Of a stretch of 9,188 nt of DNA, positions 6,688 to 9,188 are shown one piece after another. The stretch is taken from assembly GCF_938045625.1 (NCBI RefSeq), contig NZ_CALIAV010000090.1, positions 1 to 9,188 of the forward strand. The letters run 5' to 3'. The notes below the pieces were generated by a model, which did no database searches, had not been told where the DNA came from, and saw nothing but the letters and a program-made list of their open reading frames with translations. The position numbers and the translations under genes were made by a program. Numbering within the stretch: the stretch's first letter is position 1; each line of letters begins with the position of its first letter. This stretch comes from an uncultured Campylobacter sp. Its GTDB lineage: Bacteria; Campylobacterota; Campylobacteria; Campylobacterales; Campylobacteraceae.

Positions 6688-7203
6688 ATGCCTCTACTAG
6701 ATAGTTTTTGCGTCGATCACGTGAGGATGAACGCGCCCGGCGTGCGCCTGGCAAAGACGATGAAAACGCCAAAGGGCGATGATATAAGCGTGTTTGACTT
6801 GCGTTTTTGCAAGCCAAACGAGGAAATCTTGCCAGAAAAAGGCACGCACACGCTAGAGCACCTATTTGCGGGCTTTATGCGAGATCATTTAAACGGCAAG
6901 GGGGTTGAAATCATCGATATCTCGCCGATGGGGTGCAGGACGGGCTTTTATATGAGCGTGATCGGCGTGCCGAGCGAGGAGGCGGTTAAGGCTGCGTGGA
7001 CGGCGTCGATGAAGGATATCCTAGGCGTCAAAAACCAAGAAGACATCCCCGAGCTAAACAAGTACCAGTGTGGCACGTACAAAATGCACTCGCTTGATGA
7101 GGCGCACGCGATCGCAAGCAAAATTTTGGAGCGCGGGCTAATTACGATAAACAACGAAGAGATCGCGCTAGACGTCGCTGCGATGGGGCTTAAAAAGCAC
7201 TGA
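6688..7203 (+). CDS. luxS: S-ribosylhomocysteine lyase (AI-2 synthase)
   Basis: Cytoplasmic metalloenzyme that splits S-ribosylhomocysteine into homocysteine and 4,5-dihydroxy-2,3-pentanedione, the precursor of the AI-2 signal. It therefore serves both recycling of spent SAM and possible quorum signalling. The metal site is complete: His54 and His58 with catalytic Glu57 in HTLEHLFAG (54-62), and Cys128 in QCGTY (127-131). The catalytic Cys83 is in MGCRTGFY (81-88). The 171 residues equal the usual length. AGGAG at 6678-6682 lies five bases before the ATG. The gene has its own terminator and is preceded by three short palindromes. No other gene of the methyl cycle is adjacent, although a methyltransferase-like gene is just upstream. 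Confidence 0.97.
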   Translation: MPLLDSFCVDHVRMNAPGVRLAKTMKTPKGDDISVFDLRFCKPNEEILPEKGTHTLEHLFAGFMRDHLNGKGVEIIDISPMGCRTGFYMSVIGVPSEEAVKAAWTASMKDILGVKNQEDIPELNKYQCGTYKMHSLDEAHAIASKILERGLITINNEEIALDVAAMGLKKH

Positions 7204-7218
7204 TTGATTTTTAAATTT

Positions 7219-7240
7219 AGCCGCCGCTTGTGCGGCTTTT
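7219..7240 (+). terminator. Rho-independent terminator after luxS
   Basis: AGCCGC (7219-7224) pairs with GCGGCT (7232-7237) around a 7-base loop, and the T run 7237-7240 follows. It lies 15 bases after the luxS stop codon. The stem is short but GC-rich. Confidence 0.75.
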
Positions 7241-7334
7241 ACTCTCGCGGCATTAGACAAATCTCAAATTTGGCTAGTTTGCCGCTTTCTTGCTTCAAAT
7301 TTTACTCTTTTAATATACAAAACCCGCTTCGTAA

Positions 7335-7340
7335 TAAAAT
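7335..7340 (+). promoter_or_regulatory. Candidate -10 box for the cytochrome c gene (TAAAAT)
   Basis: TAAAAT within TAAAATAT lies 66 bases before the ATG at 7407. Transcription would begin near 7347, the first base of the inverted repeat at 7347-7381. The surrounding bases resemble the dcuC promoter region (TAAAATAT followed closely by CGATGT). Confidence 0.4.
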
Positions 7341-7346
7341 ATAGCG

Positions 7347-7381
7347 ATGTAATTTTAAGCCGTAAATTTATAAAATTACAT
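7347..7381. repeat. 11-base inverted repeat before the cytochrome c gene
   Basis: ATGTAATTTTA (7347-7357) and TAAAATTACAT (7371-7381) are perfect reverse complements with a 13-base loop. The right arm ends 14 bases before the AAGGA at 7396-7400. It could act as an operator or fold at the 5' end of the mRNA. Confidence 0.6.
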
Positions 7382-7406
7382 TAATAATTTTTCTTAAGGA
7401 AGTGCG

Positions 7407-7982
7407 ATGAAAAGTTTTAAATTCGTTTTGATCGCGGCCTGTGCGGCGGCGATAGGCTTAAACGCCGAGGTTTTGACAAAGACGACCGATATATCGCTAG
7501 GCGGTAAAAAGGTCGGCAAGATCGAGGTTTTAACGCCGGTCGAGGTTGTCTCCAAAGACGGCGCAAAGGCTAAAATCAAGGTAAAAGGCGCCGTTTCGGC
7601 AAACTACCTGGCTCAGATACAGCGAAGCGTCAAAAATGCCGAGATTTTCACGGTTTTTGATGCCGAGAGCGAGGCGAATTTTAAGAAAATAAAAGAGGTC
7701 GAGGACGACTACGGCGAGCTTTGGTATGAGGTCGAGGGCACGTACGAGGTCGCCGCAGACGCGCTGGGTAGCGACGCAAACGCGCTATATAAACAAGCCC
7801 AGCAAAAGTACGAGGAGACCTGCTCGGCGTGTCACCGCTTGCACGAGCCAAACAGCTTTACGGCGGCTCAGTGGCCGGCAAATTTACAGTCGATGATCGA
7901 TACGAACTACGTCGCGCTGGAGGAGACGGAGCTAAATTTGATAGTAAAATACCTGCAGCATAACGCAAAAGCGGTAGAATAG
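7407..7982 (+). CDS. Periplasmic monoheme cytochrome c, TorC C-terminal-like (Cj0265c-like)
   Basis: Probable electron donor to the reductase encoded next. Residues 1-20 form a Sec signal peptide (MKSF, a hydrophobic core, cleavage after GLNA), giving a periplasmic protein. Residues about 25-65 (GKKVGKIEVLTPVEVV and onward) look like a small beta-rich, SH3-like domain. The single heme site CSACH is at 139-143, in a stretch ETCSACHRLHEPNSFTAAQW (137-156) that closely resembles the C-terminal heme domain of pentaheme TorC. Met163 is a possible sixth ligand. There are no membrane anchor and no further heme motifs, so it resembles only the TorC tail. AAGGA at 7396-7400 is six bases before the ATG. 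C. jejuni has the same pair (Cj0265c with Cj0264c). The partner role follows from this synteny and is inference. Confidence 0.87.
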   Translation: MKSFKFVLIAACAAAIGLNAEVLTKTTDISLGGKKVGKIEVLTPVEVVSKDGAKAKIKVKGAVSANYLAQIQRSVKNAEIFTVFDAESEANFKKIKEVEDDYGELWYEVEGTYEVAADALGSDANALYKQAQQKYEETCSACHRLHEPNSFTAAQWPANLQSMIDTNYVALEETELNLIVKYLQHNAKAVE

Positions 7983-7994
7983 GGCTTTGCGCGG

Positions 7995-8095
7995 ATCAAA
8001 TTTGCCTGTCGTTTAAAATGTAAAATTTAGCGACGTTTGTTCTTTAAATTTGATTTTTTAAACGGCAAATTTGATGCTGCTAGCTTAAATTTGCC
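7995..8095. repeat. Three related arms able to form alternative hairpins
   Basis: Arm A, ATCAAATTTGCC (7995-8006), is the exact reverse complement of arm B, GGCAAATTTGAT (8064-8075); GTTTAAAA (8011-8018) against TTTTAAAC (8056-8063) extends that stem past a 4-base bulge. Arm B can instead pair with arm C, AAATTTGCC (8087-8095), in a 9-base-pair stem, 11 with a G-T and an A-T pair. The two pairings exclude each other. Confidence 0.55.
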
Positions 8096-8103
8096 TGCAT
8101 TTT

Positions 8104-8141
8104 GCTCGCCGCACAACCACGTTATTAAGAGATTGGCGAGC
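8104..8141. repeat. GC-rich inverted repeat in the spacer
   Basis: GCTCGCC (8104-8110) and GGCGAGC (8135-8141) are perfect reverse complements with a 24-base loop. It ends ten bases before the candidate -10 box of the reductase gene and has no T tract, so it is not a standard terminator. Confidence 0.45.
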
Positions 8142-8150
8142 GTGACTAAA

Positions 8151-8156
8151 TAAAAT
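8151..8156 (+). promoter_or_regulatory. Candidate -10 box for the reductase gene (TAAAAT)
   Basis: TAAAAT within TAAAATAT lies 150 bases before the reductase ATG. The same 8-base word stands at the candidate promoters of dcuC (453) and of the cytochrome gene (7335). It would give a leader of about 143 bases. The gene may equally be read through from the cytochrome promoter. Confidence 0.3.
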
Positions 8157-8238
8157 ATGGGTTTTAAAAAGCAAATAAGGGAAAAAGTTGCCTGATCGCA
8201 TAGATGCCACAAGCATAGGCGTAGTTTGGGCGAGTACA

Positions 8239-8281
8239 GGGAGTACGTATACTTCCGCTCACGGCAGGGCTTTGCTCCTGC
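8239..8281 (+). other. Two hairpins in the reductase 5' leader
   Basis: GGGAGTA (8239-8245) pairs with TACTTCC (8250-8256) with one G-T wobble and a CGTA loop. GCAGG (8264-8268) pairs with CCTGC (8277-8281), with a further GC/GC pair inside. The second stem ends 13 bases before the AGGGAG at 8294-8299, close enough to affect ribosome access. The role is unknown. Confidence 0.4.
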
Positions 8282-8305
8282 AAAAAGTAAATAAGGGAGA
8301 AACCG

Positions 8306-9188
8306 ATGAAAAGACGAGATTTCATCAAATTTTCGGCCTTGGCGGCTACGGCTGCGCAGGCTAGTAGGATAGAGGGCGTCAAACAGACGATTTTTGATAA
8401 CAAAAAGGTGTTTGGCGCAAACAGATTCGGTACGTTTTGGGCAAATTTAAACTCATCGCAGATCGTTTCGGTTAGCGAATTTGAGGGCGATAAATTTCCA
8501 AATACGATGAACTACAGCCTGCCTGACTCCGTGCAGAACGAAAACCGCGTGCTCTATCCGATGGTGCGCAAAAGCTATCTAAAAGCAAAAGGCGCGGCAA
8601 AGAGCGAACTGCGCGGCAAAGACGAATTCGTGCGCGTTAGCTGGGACGTCGCGCTTGATCTAGCGGCCAAAGCCCTAAAAGAAAACTTCGACAAATACGG
8701 CGCCGAGGCGATATATGGCGAGTGCTACTGGTGGGGCGGCAGCGGTAAGGTCAGCTGGGGACGTACGGTCGCGCACAGGATGCTAAAAGTGCTCGGCGGC
8801 TACGTAGAAGAAAGCGGCGATTATTCGACCGGAGCGGGTCTAGTCATCATGCCCCACGTGCTAGGCGGTAGCGCGGTTTACGACGCTCCGACGAAGTGGA
8901 AAGCCATCGTCAAAAACGCTAAAAACGTAGTATTTTGGGGTACCGATCCTATCGTAACCAATCAAATCTCATCCGTCCCTCCGACTCACGACGGCTACGT
9001 AGGCATGCAGGAGCTCAAAAAATCGGACATCAAAACTTATAGCGTAAACGTCATGGTAAACGACACCGCGCGCTACTACGGCAGCGAAAACATCATCGTG
9101 CGCCCAAATACCGACACTGCGCTAATCATCGGCATGTGCCATTATCTGTTTACGAACAACCTCTACGACGAGGAATTTATCAAAAAAT
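8306..9188 (+). CDS. Molybdopterin N-/S-oxide reductase (TorA/DorA/BisC family), 3' truncated
   Basis: First 294 codons of a periplasmic molybdoenzyme of the DMSO reductase family; the rest (the family is about 800-850 residues) lies beyond the window. It starts with a short Tat signal, MKRRDFIK, followed by an Ala-rich core and a likely AQA cleavage site at 17-19. The molybdenum ligand is Ser174 in GDYSTGAG (171-178). Tyr141 and Trp143 in ECYWWGG (139-145) stand 33 and 31 residues before it, the same spacing as Tyr114, Trp116 and Ser147 of Rhodobacter DMSO reductase. VSWDVALD (111-118), FWGTDP (210-215) and RPNTDTAL (266-273) also fit the TorA/DorA subfamily. No iron-sulfur cysteine motif is present at the N-terminus, as expected. 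GGGAG at 8295-8299 is six bases before the ATG. By synteny it matches C. jejuni Cj0264c, reported to reduce TMAO and DMSO. Electrons probably come from the cytochrome encoded upstream. Confidence 0.92.
   Translation, partial: MKRRDFIKFSALAATAAQASRIEGVKQTIFDNKKVFGANRFGTFWANLNSSQIVSVSEFEGDKFPNTMNYSLPDSVQNENRVLYPMVRKSYLKAKGAAKSELRGKDEFVRVSWDVALDLAAKALKENFDKYGAEAIYGECYWWGGSGKVSWGRTVAHRMLKVLGGYVEESGDYSTGAGLVIMPHVLGGSAVYDAPTKWKAIVKNAKNVVFWGTDPIVTNQISSVPPTHDGYVGMQELKKSDIKTYSVNVMVNDTARYYGSENIIVRPNTDTALIIGMCHYLFTNNLYDEEFIKK

Larger units (their letters stand above)
7983..8305. other. Structured non-coding spacer between cytochrome c and reductase genes
   Basis: No convincing gene is present in these 323 bases. 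The first half holds competing inverted repeats (7995-8095) and a GC-rich hairpin (8104-8141). The second half holds a possible -10 box (8151-8156), a 10-base direct repeat AAATAAGGGA (8173-8182 and 8289-8298, the second being the reductase ribosome binding site), and two hairpins (8239-8256, 8264-8281). Confidence 0.6.

Noticed and set aside
8157..8195. ATG frame of 12 codons after the candidate reductase -10 box
   Set aside because: There is no ribosome binding site, the ATG would lie inside or before the transcription start, and the length is trivial.
8188..8364. A TTG-started + strand frame of 58 codons (after AAGGG at 8178-8182) overlapping the reductase start
   Set aside because: It uses a weak start, resembles no family and runs into the reductase gene in another frame. 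A leader peptide cannot be excluded but is not supported.
8027..8403. - strand frames of 61 and 79 codons in the spacer before the reductase
   Set aside because: One runs into the reductase start antisense, neither has a ribosome binding site or resemblance to a family, and the hairpins explain the region better.
1..9188. CRISPR arrays, insertion sequences, tRNA or rRNA genes
   Set aside because: No regularly spaced repeats, transposase motifs, terminal inverted repeats with flanking duplications, or tRNA arm patterns were recognised by eye on either strand.

Overview
The window looks like chromosomal DNA of a Campylobacter-type epsilonproteobacterium. Spacers are full of AAATTT words, ribosome binding sites are AAGGAG-like, and candidate promoters consist of a lone -10 box without a clear -35. 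The gene set includes a DcuC carrier, a DUF2325 gene / unknown gene / flavodoxin cluster in the order I remember for Cj1384c-Cj1383c-fldA of C. jejuni, luxS, and a monoheme cytochrome c / molybdopterin reductase pair like C. jejuni Cj0265c-Cj0264c. The coding base composition is fairly GC-rich for Campylobacter, which suggests the oral clade (C. showae, C. rectus, C. curvus and relatives). That placement is inference from the sequence only.

Layout: all genes lie on the + strand. Positions 1-509 hold no recognisable gene. dcuC (510-1901, C4-dicarboxylate transport for fumarate respiration) is followed without a gap by an M3-family zinc oligopeptidase (1910-3697) and a hairpin terminator. A likely Fur box and a TATAAT promoter then precede a three-gene operon: a cysteine-rich DUF2325 protein (3959-4279), a cysteine-rich protein of unknown function (4283-4999) and flavodoxin fldA (5011-5502), closed by a strong rho-independent terminator. 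A stand-alone SAM-dependent methyltransferase-like gene (5650-6531) follows, then luxS (6688-7203) with its own terminator. Last come a secreted monoheme cytochrome c (7407-7982), a 323-base hairpin-rich spacer, and the first 294 codons of a Tat-exported TMAO/DMSO-type reductase (8306 to the window end, 3' end missing).

How they fit together: most of the region concerns anaerobic or microaerobic energy metabolism. DcuC exchanges fumarate and succinate, flavodoxin carries low-potential electrons, and the cytochrome and reductase form a periplasmic N-/S-oxide respiration unit. LuxS recycles S-ribosylhomocysteine (activated methyl cycle, AI-2). No mobile element, CRISPR array, RNA gene or clearly new defence system was seen. 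The least explained parts are the two cysteine-rich proteins ahead of flavodoxin, the structured spacer before the reductase, and repeated palindromes and inverted repeats in several promoter regions.
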